A stretch of DNA of 64,000 bases from NCBI GenBank assembly GCA_017984435.1, contig JAGNZK010000004.1:1-64000 (forward strand), given 5' to 3'. The first letter of the stretch is position 1. Every line of letters begins with the position of its first letter. The notes under the pieces are model-generated. The model was not told the origin of the DNA and did not search any database. It worked only from the letters and a program-made list of their open reading frames with translations. Positions 55,782-64,000 of the stretch are shown here, in pieces. The DNA is from Nitrosomonas sp. GTDB taxonomy: Bacteria > Pseudomonadota > Gammaproteobacteria > Burkholderiales > Nitrosomonadaceae. Position numbers and translations under genes: made by a program.

Positions 55782-57869
55782 ATGCAAAATCATCTGGAAA
55801 GTAATGTCATACGGCGCGTGATGGTAGGCACCGACCGCTCCGAAACCGCTGACCAGGCCGTCCACTGGGCCGCCGGGTTTGCCGACCGCTACGATGCAGA
55901 GCTGTTCGTGGTACAGGTGGTGGTGACGCAGTATCCGTCCGCCACAGAATTCGGCGAAGCCGAACAAACGCGCGCTGCGGCTGACAACAATGACCTGACG
56001 CACTTCGCGCGGCAGGTCGCCGGGGACCGCGGTCATGCCCGGGTCGTCATTGATGCTGATCCGGCATTGGCGATCGTCCATGCTGCTGAGCAGGAAGCAG
56101 TCGATGTACTAGTGGTCGGCAATTTTGGCATGGCGGGTCGAAAAGAGTTTTTGCTCGGTAACATACCGAATCGCATCAGTCACAGTGCTCACTGCACCGT
56201 GATTATTGTAAACACCGCGCACTCTACCGGTGAGCATGCATCGGGCTCGGTGCGAGCTCATCTATCTAAGGGTGACACCCCGTCTTTTGAGCCTCCACTG
56301 GTAGCGCGTGCTACGCATATCGCAGCCGTGATGGCGAAACATGGCCTCACAGAGCTGTTCGGCCAATCCAACGAACCGGATATGTCCATCCGTCGTCAGC
56401 GGGCCAAACGCTTGCGTGCCGCTTTGGAAGAACTGGGACCGATATTCTCGAAACTCGGGCAAGTGTTATCAACCCGTCCCGATCTCCTTCCAATCGAATA
56501 TATTGAGGAGCTTACCCTGTTGCAATCCCGCGTGCCGCCAATGACTGAGAGCGAGGTTGTCCGGGTTTCTGAACAGGAATTGGGAGTCCCGTGGGAGGAT
56601 GTATTCAAGTCGATCGACCCGAAGCCCCTCGCCGCCGGCACAATCGCTCAAGTCCATCGTGCGACACTCGAAAGTGGTGATCGGGTCGTAGTCAAGGTCC
56701 AGCGCCCCACCGCTCGTGCTGATATCGAACAGGATCTCGCTCTGCTCGAAGTGTTTGCGGAGAAAGTCGGAAAGCGTCCTGCGCTCAATCAGGTGATCGA
56801 CATGGAGGCCGTGTTCAAACACCTCTCCACCTCGCTCCATCGTGAACTCGACTTCCGTCAGGAGGCCGGCAACATTGAGCGGATGCAGGCGGTGCTCGCA
56901 GGCTATGATCGCCTTGCTGTACCCAAAGTACATCGGGATTTGTCCACGTCCCGATTATTGGTGATGGAAGAGATCCAGGGCATACCGATTAAGCAGGCGC
57001 CAGCTGGCCCAGAGCGCATCCAGGCCGCTCGCCAATTGTTGGAGAGCTACTACAAACAGATCATCGTTGATGGCTTCTTCCACGCCGACCCTCACCCAGG
57101 CAATCTGATGTGGTGGAAGGACTGCATCTATTTTCTCGATTTCGGAATGGTCGGCGAGGTAGGAGCCGATCTCCGCGAGCATCTCTTGTTAATGTTGATG
57201 GCTCTGTGGCAGGAAGATGCCGGGTTTCTCACCGATGTCACATTGATGATGACGAGCGGCGTCAATAATGGCGATCTCGATGCGGCCAAATTCCAGAGCG
57301 AGATCGGGGAAGTGATGGCAAGATATCGCACAGCCTCGCTTGCCGAGATGCAGATCGGGCCGCTTCTGCAAGAAATGAGCGCGGTCTCATTACGACACGG
57401 GGTGCCGCTACCGGCTTCGCTCACGCTCGCCACAAAGGCGCTTGCGCAGGTACAGCTGGCAACTGCCGAGCTCGATCCAGCACTTGATCCTTATGACGTA
57501 GCAGGCAAGTACTTGATACGCTTGATGGTCAAACGCATGAGTGTCGCGCTCAATCCAAAGACATTTGTGTATCAATCGCAGAAGCTGAAAGTACGGGTTC
57601 TGCGTGTGGTAGAGGCGGTCGAAAACCTCGTCGGTGTTCGACCTGGTGGCTCAAAGCTTGCGGTGAACTTCCAAGCCAATTCGCTGGAGGATATAGTGCG
57701 TCACACGGGACAACGGCTGGCACTCGGCCTGACCGCTGCTGCAAGTGTCCTGGCCAGTGGATTCACGGCCACATCGATGGTTGTTTCCGAATGGGTGCCG
57801 ATAACATTCGGGGTCGTCGCAGGTCTGCTGATCCTTGGCCTAGTTATCGATCTGCTGCGAGGGCGTTGA
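55782..57869 (+). CDS. Fusion of a universal stress protein domain and an ABC1/UbiB-family kinase
   Basis: A 695-residue protein in one frame. Residues about 10-145 form a Usp domain with the ATP-binding pattern G-x2-G-x9-GN in GNFGMAGRKEFLLGN. Residues about 165-600 form an ABC1/AarF/UbiB atypical kinase: KxGQ motif in IFSKLGQVLSTRPDLLP, the Ala/Gly-rich loop AAGTIAQVH (usually AAASIGQVH), VVVKVQRP, ExD in ELDFRQE, the catalytic HADPHPGN and metal-binding DFGM. Two C-terminal helices (about 640-690) anchor it in the membrane. UbiB relatives support ubiquinone synthesis. The Usp fusion suggests stress- or ATP-sensing control, which is inference. The gene looks GC-rich compared with the core. 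Confidence 0.88.
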   Translation: MQNHLESNVIRRVMVGTDRSETADQAVHWAAGFADRYDAELFVVQVVVTQYPSATEFGEAEQTRAAADNNDLTHFARQVAGDRGHARVVIDADPALAIVHAAEQEAVDVLVVGNFGMAGRKEFLLGNIPNRISHSAHCTVIIVNTAHSTGEHASGSVRAHLSKGDTPSFEPPLVARATHIAAVMAKHGLTELFGQSNEPDMSIRRQRAKRLRAALEELGPIFSKLGQVLSTRPDLLPIEYIEELTLLQSRVPPMTESEVVRVSEQELGVPWEDVFKSIDPKPLAAGTIAQVHRATLESGDRVVVKVQRPTARADIEQDLALLEVFAEKVGKRPALNQVIDMEAVFKHLSTSLHRELDFRQEAGNIERMQAVLAGYDRLAVPKVHRDLSTSRLLVMEEIQGIPIKQAPAGPERIQAARQLLESYYKQIIVDGFFHADPHPGNLMWWKDCIYFLDFGMVGEVGADLREHLLLMLMALWQEDAGFLTDVTLMMTSGVNNGDLDAAKFQSEIGEVMARYRTASLAEMQIGPLLQEMSAVSLRHGVPLPASLTLATKALAQVQLATAELDPALDPYDVAGKYLIRLMVKRMSVALNPKTFVYQSQKLKVRVLRVVEAVENLVGVRPGGSKLAVNFQANSLEDIVRHTGQRLALGLTAAASVLASGFTATSMVVSEWVPITFGVVAGLLILGLVIDLLRGR

Positions 57870-57881
57870 CGATAAAATGGT

Positions 57882-58004
57882 TCAAGATACAAGGCTGTTC
57901 AGTGTCGAAGATTTCTTGTCACTGCGCTTGATCGAACGCAACACGGCTTTCTCGATCAGGTAGGCGATGACTGTCATTGCCATACCAATCAGTCGGTGTT
58001 CCAT
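57882..58004 (-). CDS. Possible 40-residue membrane peptide
   Basis: An open frame of 40 codons on the minus strand, with one hydrophobic helix (LIGMAMTVIAYLIEKAVL, about residues 5-22) and a strongly basic tail (RSIKRSDKKSS). It converges on the Usp-ABC1 gene. The pattern is that of a small bitopic protein or of the end of a longer, lost membrane protein. No ribosome site is evident. The rest of 57870-58157 shows nothing else. Confidence 0.3.
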   Translation of the reverse strand: MEHRLIGMAMTVIAYLIEKAVLRSIKRSDKKSSTLNSLVS

Positions 58005-58157
58005 TTTTCGAGTAAAAGACCTTTTAGAGATCGTATTCATGGAAGTATTGTTCATCATAGGTCTATTAATAATTAAAGGATTACGATCCGCAACGATTAA
58101 ATTTTTAAGCTCAATGCAGTTAATCCCACCCTTGTCGAGCCGGAATATCCACCAATT

Positions 58158-61100
58158 ATGGTGCCCATGATGAATGATCGTATAACAGCATGGCTGGATA
58201 ATCTTGGTCTCAGTATATATCTTGAGTCGTTTCAGCGCAATGCGATCACTTGGGATGTTCTAACCGAGCTGAATGAGGGTGATCTGGAGGCGCTGGGGGT
58301 CTTATTGGGACATCGAAAAATACTCTTGCGCGCGATCGCTCAATTGTCACAGAGCGCTGCAATTATAAGCCCGGAGTTTATACCCGTTAACGTCATTCCT
58401 GAAGAACAACCGTTCCCTCCCGAACGAGATCAAGCAGAACGTCGCCAGTTGACGGTGATGTTTTGTGATCTTGTGGATTCGACAGCACTGTCTAGCCGGT
58501 TGGACCCTGAAGATCTCCAGGATGTGATCCGACGGTTTTTAGACGCCTGTAGCCAAGCGATTGGTCAGCTAAATGGCTATATCGCAAAATATATGGGGGA
58601 TGGGATGTTGGTCTATTTTGGATACCCTCATGCCCACGAAAATGATGCGGAACGAGCGGTCCATGCCGGACTGGCTATTCTAGACACAGTGAGAGCGCTT
58701 AATCTAGACAATTCCCATCCACAATTTGGTATTTCTGCACGAATCGGGATCGCCACTGGTCAAGTCGTAGTCGGCGAACTAATGGGGCAGGGCATCGCCA
58801 AGGAACGGTCAGTGTTCGGTGAAACCCCAAATCTCGCCGCTCGCCTCCAAGCACTGGCTAAACCCAATCAATTGATCATTGATCCGGCAACGAAACGGCT
58901 TGTCGGAAACGAATTCGAGTTCTTGGATCTTGGCGCCTTTTCGCTGAAAGGGTTCGACACACCTATCCAGGTCTGGCAGATTCTGAGTATCAGGCTATCG
59001 GTCAGCCGGTTTGAGTCCTATCGATCCAGCCAATTAGCTAAATTCGTAGGTAGAGAACAGGAAATTTCACTCCTATTGGGCCGCTGGCGGGAAGCCGCCG
59101 ACGGCGAAGGACAGGTCGTACTTCTGAGCGGTGAGGCAGGCATCGGAAAATCGAGGATTGCCCGTAGTTTGTGTGACCGCCTTGCAAATGAACGGCACCA
59201 GACGATTCAGTTTCAATGTTCACCGTACCATACCAATACGGCGCTCTATCCGGCGATCAATTTTCTGCGGCAGGCAGCGGGACTGGCCAGTCAAGACAGC
59301 ACCCAGGCGCAACTGCAAAAGCTCGATGCTCTGGTTCGCGAAAGCGGAATCGAGAACCAGAGTACGGTGTCATTGCTGGCGGATCTGCTCTCGATCCGCG
59401 GAGATCACTGGAATCCGCTGCCCAATGTGTTATCCGAAAAACGCAAGGACATGACGCTGGAAGCACTCGTGCAATATTTACAAGGGCTGGCCGATCACGA
59501 TCTCGTGTTGTTCATTGTGGAAGATGCCCATTGGCTTGATCCAACAACGCTGGAACTCATGACGCGTATCATTGGCCGCATCCGGCAGATGTGCGTGTTG
59601 TTATTGATAACATCTCGACCCGATTTCAAACCGGTGTGGTCGGAATATAGTTACGTGACGTCACTGACGCTCAGTCGGCTCCCACGTCGACATAGCGCTG
59701 AACTCGTTTCGACAATGACAGGAGGAAAAGTGCTTCCGCTCGAGGTGCAGCAGGCGATTCTGGCTAAAGCCGATGGCATACCTCTCTATATCGAAACGTT
59801 GACGGAAAATGTGCTGGGATCCGGGCTTCTGGCTGAGGAAAACGATTCATTTACTTTGAAGTGCCCCCTCAAAGGATTGCCCATTCCGGACAGTCTGCAA
59901 GCGTTGCTCATGGAACGAGTGGACCGATTGGGGTCGGCCAAAGAAATTATCCAAACCGGAGCAGCAATAGGGCGTGAATTTACCTACGAGCTATTACAGG
60001 CTACGGTCGAAATTCCGGACAGCCAGTTGAAAAAAGCCCTCGACCTAATCGTCGCGTCTGGACTCATATTCCAAGAGGGCGAGATACCCCTTGCGACCTA
60101 TCATTTTAAGCATGCGCTGGTCCAAGACGCGGCCTACAGCACCCTACCCAAGAAACCCCGGTGGCTACTTCATACTCGAATCGCCAAAACACTGGAGAAC
60201 CAATTCTCCGAGCGAGTAAACATGGAACCGGAACTCCTAGCCTATCACTATGAACAAGCAGGTTTGGCTGGTCCAGCCGTTGATTATTGGCATCGCGCGG
60301 CTCGTCGCGATGCGGAGCGATCAGCCAATATTGAAGCGCTCAATCATTTTAATAGGGCGCTAGATTTACTAAAGGAACTTCCGGAAGGACTGGAGCGGAA
60401 TACCTTGGAGTTGGAACTCCTGCTTACACGCGGAAGCCCACTGCTGGCCGTCAAAGGCTATGCATCCGACGACATGGAACATAATTATCAAAGAGCGAAG
60501 GATTTGTTATCGGAGCAAAGCAGCTCTGTAGATCAGTTTCGAGTCATTCGGGGATTATGGGTCGTTCATATGATCAGAGGGCACCTCGTCAATGCGCGTG
60601 GTCTGGCCGAAGATCTCCTCGCGCTGGCTCACCGCGAACAAATCCCGGATCTGCTGATTGAGGCTCACCATGCTGTAGGAGCGATCAACCTATTTTTTGG
60701 TCGATTCGATGAAGCCAGAATCCACCTATCCACCGCAAAATCCCTTGACGTTCCGGATAGACACCGCTCGCAGGTCTTCTTCTACGGACAAGATTCTGGA
60801 ATAACTGCGAGGATTCTGCTTGCCAGGACTTTATGGATATTAGGTGAGCTTGATCAAGCTGAAACACTGGCTTTGGAGACGATAGGTATGGCGAGAGCAT
60901 TGGAGCACCCATTCACTCATGTTTTTACTCTCATTTTTCTTGCCTGGATCTACGCCGGTGCCCGCAAAGCAAAGAAAACACTGGAGTTCACCGATGAAGC
61001 AATCGCGGCTTCAACACAATACTCATTTGAATTGGGATTGGCGTGGGCGACAGCCTCTCAAGGTTGGGCATTGGCCAACATAGGACAGGGAGAAGAAGGT

Positions 61101-61568
61101 CTCGCCAAATTAATTAATGGGCTTTCTGCGACTCGAGCTACAGGTGCGATTACTAACAACACGTCTACATTGGCGTTACTGGCAGAAATCTATTTACGTA
61201 GCGATAGAATTGACGAAGGCTTGGGTGTCATTGAGGAAGCGCAGAAACTTGCTGTCACTGGAGGAGAATTATTTTGGCAAGCGGAGTTGTTTCGACTGAA
61301 AGGCGAACTGCTGCTGGGGCAGTCCGACAAATCAGTCCAAGAAGCAGAAGAGTGTTTGTGTGAAGCCTTAAAAATTGCTCAGGATCAGCATGCAACAATG
61401 TTTGAGCTTCGAGCCGCCACGAGCCTGGCTAAACTTTGGAGAAAACTCAATAGAGCCGATGATGCCAAACGTGTCTTACATTCTATTTACTCCAGGTTCA
61501 ACGAACAAGTCGACAACCTCGACTTGATTGAAGCCAAAACAGTTCTAGAACAGCTTAGTGATACGTAG
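58158..61568 (+). CDS. SAM domain-adenylate cyclase-AAA ATPase-TPR signalling protein
   Basis: A 1136-residue protein. Residues about 5-65 form a SAM domain (AWLDNLGLSIYLESFQRNAI). Residues about 90-275 form a class III nucleotide cyclase with both metal-binding Asp (VMFCDLVDSTALS and MGDGMLVYFGYPHAHENDAE) and ETPNLAARLQ, SLKGFDTPIQVW. An ATPase module follows, with FVGREQEISLL, Walker A SGEAGIGKSR (about 323) and Walker B LVLFIVEDAHWLDP (about 450). The rest is TPR-like helical repeats. Such proteins are predicted sensors whose ATPase/TPR part controls the cyclase. The start can be 58158 or the ATGs at 58167/58170. The ligand is unknown. Confidence 0.88.
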   Translation: MVPMMNDRITAWLDNLGLSIYLESFQRNAITWDVLTELNEGDLEALGVLLGHRKILLRAIAQLSQSAAIISPEFIPVNVIPEEQPFPPERDQAERRQLTVMFCDLVDSTALSSRLDPEDLQDVIRRFLDACSQAIGQLNGYIAKYMGDGMLVYFGYPHAHENDAERAVHAGLAILDTVRALNLDNSHPQFGISARIGIATGQVVVGELMGQGIAKERSVFGETPNLAARLQALAKPNQLIIDPATKRLVGNEFEFLDLGAFSLKGFDTPIQVWQILSIRLSVSRFESYRSSQLAKFVGREQEISLLLGRWREAADGEGQVVLLSGEAGIGKSRIARSLCDRLANERHQTIQFQCSPYHTNTALYPAINFLRQAAGLASQDSTQAQLQKLDALVRESGIENQSTVSLLADLLSIRGDHWNPLPNVLSEKRKDMTLEALVQYLQGLADHDLVLFIVEDAHWLDPTTLELMTRIIGRIRQMCVLLLITSRPDFKPVWSEYSYVTSLTLSRLPRRHSAELVSTMTGGKVLPLEVQQAILAKADGIPLYIETLTENVLGSGLLAEENDSFTLKCPLKGLPIPDSLQALLMERVDRLGSAKEIIQTGAAIGREFTYELLQATVEIPDSQLKKALDLIVASGLIFQEGEIPLATYHFKHALVQDAAYSTLPKKPRWLLHTRIAKTLENQFSERVNMEPELLAYHYEQAGLAGPAVDYWHRAARRDAERSANIEALNHFNRALDLLKELPEGLERNTLELELLLTRGSPLLAVKGYASDDMEHNYQRAKDLLSEQSSSVDQFRVIRGLWVVHMIRGHLVNARGLAEDLLALAHREQIPDLLIEAHHAVGAINLFFGRFDEARIHLSTAKSLDVPDRHRSQVFFYGQDSGITARILLARTLWILGELDQAETLALETIGMARALEHPFTHVFTLIFLAWIYAGARKAKKTLEFTDEAIAASTQYSFELGLAWATASQGWALANIGQGEEGLAKLINGLSATRATGAITNNTSTLALLAEIYLRSDRIDEGLGVIEEAQKLAVTGGELFWQAELFRLKGELLLGQSDKSVQEAEECLCEALKIAQDQHATMFELRAATSLAKLWRKLNRADDAKRVLHSIYSRFNEQVDNLDLIEAKTVLEQLSDT

Positions 61569-61581
61569 AACTTAAAATCTG

Positions 61582-61602
61582 AAATTGGAGTTGTTCCAAT
61601 TT
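61582..61602. other. Small hairpin after the cyclase gene
   Basis: AAATTGGA (61582-61589) and TCCAATTT (61595-61602) form a perfect 8-bp stem with a 5-base loop. A T-run starts eight bases later (61611), so it may be a weak, offset terminator between the cyclase and the HD-domain gene. Confidence 0.35.
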
Positions 61603-61715
61603 GACGGACATTTTTTTCATGCTCAGGATTATCTCGGTAATGAGGCAAATGGCATGTTTTTAACCTTTGGTATTACTTTTTATTATGAGACTGCGCGGAA
61701 ATATAATCAAATCCT

Positions 61716-62447
61716 ATGGAATTTGTCATGTCAAACGAAAAAGTTCAAGATGAAGCTGAGTTTCTGGAGCGACTCTCGAGTGATTTAAAGCCCTTTTATG
61801 AGCCGCGTTTACCCTATCACAACTGGGATGAGCATATTGAACATGGTCTTGGCATCATCGACAGCCTTTGTGAGCAAGAAAAGGCCAAAGGCAATCCAAT
61901 TAACTCCTTCATCGCCAAGGTTGCTTACATGGGCCATGACGCTGGTTTCCCACATGATCTCATAACGCCAGATATCTGGAAAAAGCATGGCAGTAAAGAG
62001 GGGTATTCAACCCATATAATGGATGTTCTCTTGCAAAATTACGGGCTTGAAGAATCGTGTATTCGAGGTGTTCAAACATGCATCATGTTTACAAAGATGG
62101 GTGAACAGCTGCCAGAAGATATAGATGAAGAACTTGGTAACACAGCTAAAGCTGTGCGCACAGCTGATCTTTCTCACATCTTTGGACCTTATAAGGACTT
62201 TGTCATCGATAGCTTCAAGCTCATGGAAGAGGGCAAAATGTATGGCCGAGAAACAGTCTTGGCAGAATTTAAAGATAGAACCAGATTTGTGCTTACAAAT
62301 TACTTGAACCTCGGTTTTATTCCTTCTGGTGCTTACAGTATTGCTGATGGCATGAAAAATATTGAACGCTTTGGTAAAGATTCACCAAGTCGTTTATTGA
62401 AAGTTGTCGGGAACCAGGCAAACCGTTTCGCAAGTCTAGTAAAATGA
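61716..62447 (+). CDS. HD-domain protein, possible metal-dependent phosphohydrolase
   Basis: A 243-residue protein with an HD-type metal site: His in YHNWDEHIEHG (about residue 40), the HD pair in MGHDAGFPHD (about 70) and a downstream Asp in RTADLSH (about 145). HD proteins cleave phosphoesters, including cyclic nucleotides and nucleotides, but the substrate cannot be told here. Start candidates are ATG 61716 and ATG 61728; the second has GGA seven bases upstream. It follows the adenylate cyclase gene by about 150 bp on the same strand, so a link with cyclic nucleotide turnover is a reasonable guess only. Confidence 0.8.
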   Translation: MEFVMSNEKVQDEAEFLERLSSDLKPFYEPRLPYHNWDEHIEHGLGIIDSLCEQEKAKGNPINSFIAKVAYMGHDAGFPHDLITPDIWKKHGSKEGYSTHIMDVLLQNYGLEESCIRGVQTCIMFTKMGEQLPEDIDEELGNTAKAVRTADLSHIFGPYKDFVIDSFKLMEEGKMYGRETVLAEFKDRTRFVLTNYLNLGFIPSGAYSIADGMKNIERFGKDSPSRLLKVVGNQANRFASLVK

Positions 62448-62580
62448 GAAGCTGCTTTTCTGTCAATTTCGCACTATTCATCGTTATTCGCCCTGTGCAG
62501 CCTCAAATCACGAAAACAACCGTCTGCGCCACCTTGAAATACGTTTACTACCTATAACCGTACAGTCACGGCTGTGTCTT

Positions 62581-62955
62581 TTATTTATCTTTCCAGATGG
62601 CATAGATCAGCAAAGCCCATGCGCTGAGGAATGAAACACCACCAAAAGGTGTGATCATGCCAAGCCCGCGAATTCCGGTCAGACTTAATACATAGAGACT
62701 TAAACTGAATAAAACAATACCGACCAACATTAACCAACCGGATATCGGAATTAAGCGGGATTTGGGAAAGTGCAGTAATAGCAGACCAATAATGAGAATC
62801 CCGAAAGCATGATAAAAATGGTATTGAATACCTGTTTGATACACTGCCAGCATATCGGCGGAGAGCATTTTTTTCAGGCCGTGCGCACCAAAAGCACCCA
62901 ATGCAATGCAGAAGAAGGTATTAATAGCACCCAGAATCAGGAAAGTTTTTGGCAT
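62581..62955 (-). CDS. DUF423 (YgdD-like) membrane protein
   Basis: A 124-residue protein with four hydrophobic helices and the family features: GAINTFFCIALGAFGAHGLK near the start, YQTGIQYHFYHAFGIL (about 41-56) and GLGMITPFGGVSFLSAWALL near the end. Function unknown in general. ATG 62955 has AAGGA upstream; a TTG two codons earlier is less likely. It marks the return to core-type genes after the accessory region. The gap 62448-62580 is empty. Confidence 0.9.
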   Translation of the reverse strand: MPKTFLILGAINTFFCIALGAFGAHGLKKMLSADMLAVYQTGIQYHFYHAFGILIIGLLLLHFPKSRLIPISGWLMLVGIVLFSLSLYVLSLTGIRGLGMITPFGGVSFLSAWALLIYAIWKDK

Positions 62956-63011
62956 TGACAATATATCCTTGTTGAATAAAGAGAAGTTAACGCTAGGTCT
63001 ATGAGGTTTAA

Positions 63012-64000
63012 TTAAGAATTCTTTGCTTGAGTGACATTCGCTTCACACATTCCGTGCGCGAATTTTACCTGAATTCTATCGCCGGGATGAATTTGTTTAC
63101 TGTCACAGATTGCCGTGCCGTGCATGGAATAGGTGATGCTATAACCACGTTCGAGTACCGATTGCGGATTCAGATGCGATAACTGCGTTTGTAAATGTTG
63201 TTGCCGGACAGCGAGTGTTTCAAAATAGCGTGAATAAGTATAGCGGAAACGTGCAGTCAGTTCTTTTTGCTGTTCTTCTAAACGGGCAACATCAGGACTG
63301 GCAGCCGCCAAATGCTGATTGAACTCAAGTAATTTCCACCGTTTCTTGTCAACTTGATGTGTCCAGGCGTTGATAAGACGATCCTGTAAATACTGTAAAT
63401 GAATGAGCTGCTGCTTGATCCGGTCTCCCGGATAGATTAAACGATGTGTCAGAATATCCATCTGCTGCATCGCGTATTCAATGCGATGCAGTGTAACGCG
63501 GTATATGCGCTGATGCAGTGCATTCAAGCGATGGATTAATTCCTTCTGATCCTTACTGGCCAGTTCGGCAGCACCGGTTGGTGTGGGTGCGCGAATGTCG
63601 GCGGCAAAGTCCGCAATGGTGAAGTCCGTTTCATGACCAATGCCGCTGATAATCGGTATACTACTGGCGGCAACCGCGAGCGCTACGATCTCTTCATTAA
63701 AAGCCCATAAATCTTCAATGCTGCCACCGCCGCGGCAAAGTATCAGCACATCACACTCCGCTCGTTGACAAGCAATTTTAATTGCATCGGCGATACTGTT
63801 AGCTGCTGTTTTTCCTTGCACCAAGGTAGGATAGATGATGATAGGCAGTGATGGCATACGGCGTCGTAATGTTGATAGGACGTCACGTAATGCTGCGGTA
63901 TCCGGAGAGGTGATAATGCCGACTTGCCGGGGAAATGAAGGTGGCGCTTTTTTATTCGCGGGACTGAAGAGTCCGGCTTTTTCCAATTTGGATTTAAGTT
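63012..64000 (-). CDS. xseA: Exodeoxyribonuclease VII large subunit (3' part, cut by the window edge)
   Basis: Catalytic subunit of exonuclease VII, which degrades single-stranded DNA in both directions. The frame is open to the right window edge, so the N-terminal OB-fold domain lies outside. What is visible is the start of the catalytic domain (LEKAGLFSPANKKAPPSFPR, then VGIITSPDTAALRDVLSTLR), the motifs LCRGGGSIEDLWAFNEE and SGIGHETDFTIADFAADIRA, PTPTGAAELAS, the long coiled-coil segment and the C-terminal LERGYSITYSMHGTAI region. Nothing unusual is seen in the visible 329 codons. Confidence 0.94.
   Translation of the reverse strand, partial: LKSKLEKAGLFSPANKKAPPSFPRQVGIITSPDTAALRDVLSTLRRRMPSLPIIIYPTLVQGKTAANSIADAIKIACQRAECDVLILCRGGGSIEDLWAFNEEIVALAVAASSIPIISGIGHETDFTIADFAADIRAPTPTGAAELASKDQKELIHRLNALHQRIYRVTLHRIEYAMQQMDILTHRLIYPGDRIKQQLIHLQYLQDRLINAWTHQVDKKRWKLLEFNQHLAAASPDVARLEEQQKELTARFRYTYSRYFETLAVRQQHLQTQLSHLNPQSVLERGYSITYSMHGTAICDSKQIHPGDRIQVKFAHGMCEANVTQAKNS

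Noticed and set aside
62448-62580. Possible right attachment site of the island.
   Set aside because: I compared it by eye with the 3' end of the CAU tRNA and found no matching direct repeat. The short inverted CCGT/ACGG there is too small to mean anything.

Overview
The window looks like a chromosomal stretch of a betaproteobacterium, most likely a Nitrosomonas-type organism. That is an inference: it rests on the gene order pstCAB - tpiA - secG - tRNA-Leu - nuoA-to-N, the complete tol-pal cluster with queE/queC, the rpsU-yqeY-dnaG-rpoD macromolecular-synthesis block, and the moderately AT-rich base use. No ammonia-oxidation gene is present in the window to prove it. Most of the window is ordinary core genome.

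Layout. 0-3.3 kb: the acidic tail of an unidentified protein, then the phosphate ABC transporter genes pstC, pstA, pstB. 3.3-19.5 kb: tpiA, secG, a tRNA-Leu(GAG) and all fourteen complex I genes (nuoA-N, with nuoC and nuoD separate), closed by an 18-bp hairpin. 19.6-24.1 kb: htpG behind a clear sigma-32-type promoter, ogt overlapping a xerD-type recombinase, dsbB and a small secreted protein. 24.4-25.3 kb: wreckage of two insertion sequences, an IS3-type orfA running into a decayed IS5-type transposase. 25.3-32 kb: mltA, a 36-codon membrane-protein gene, a Nif3-family gene, a DegS-like protease, a BT1/MFS-like transporter, a ComEA-like HhH protein and cysM. 32-38.8 kb: ybgC-tolQ-tolR-tolA-tolB-pal-cpoB, then queE and queC (queuosine precursor). 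38.8-43 kb: minus-strand small envelope proteins (Spy-like, TraT-like, Gly/Tyr-rich), folB, plsY and tsaD. 43-48.2 kb: rpsU, yqeY, dnaG, rpoD and a CAU-anticodon tRNA (tRNA-Ile2 type), ended by a strong terminator.

48.2-62.5 kb is an accessory region. It begins directly at the 3' end of the CAU tRNA with a broken tyrosine integrase and a deleted IS5-like transposase. It then carries an ABC-2 exporter pair, gshA, a LysR regulator, a glutathione S-transferase-like gene, a universal-stress-protein/ABC1-kinase fusion, a large SAM-adenylate cyclase-AAA-TPR protein and an HD-domain protein. Several of these genes look more GC-rich than the core. The last 1.5 kb (DUF423 gene and the 3' part of xseA, running off the window) is ordinary again.

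Most notable points. (1) The lysR gene is flanked by two inverted, ungapped 99-bp promoter modules, about 84 percent identical by my count. Each has a T-N11-A box centred 65 bp upstream of a predicted start. One module points at gshA, the other toward the GST-like gene, which suggests one LysR-controlled glutathione regulon. (2) gshA carries an apparent one-base frameshift in a G4 tract that replaces its conserved-looking C-terminus. (3) There is a Usp-ABC1 kinase fusion and a cyclase/HD pair in the accessory region. (4) A strong plus-strand terminator lies where only minus-strand genes exist, suggesting a transcript antisense to the Spy-like gene. I found no CRISPR array, rRNA operon or intact prophage.
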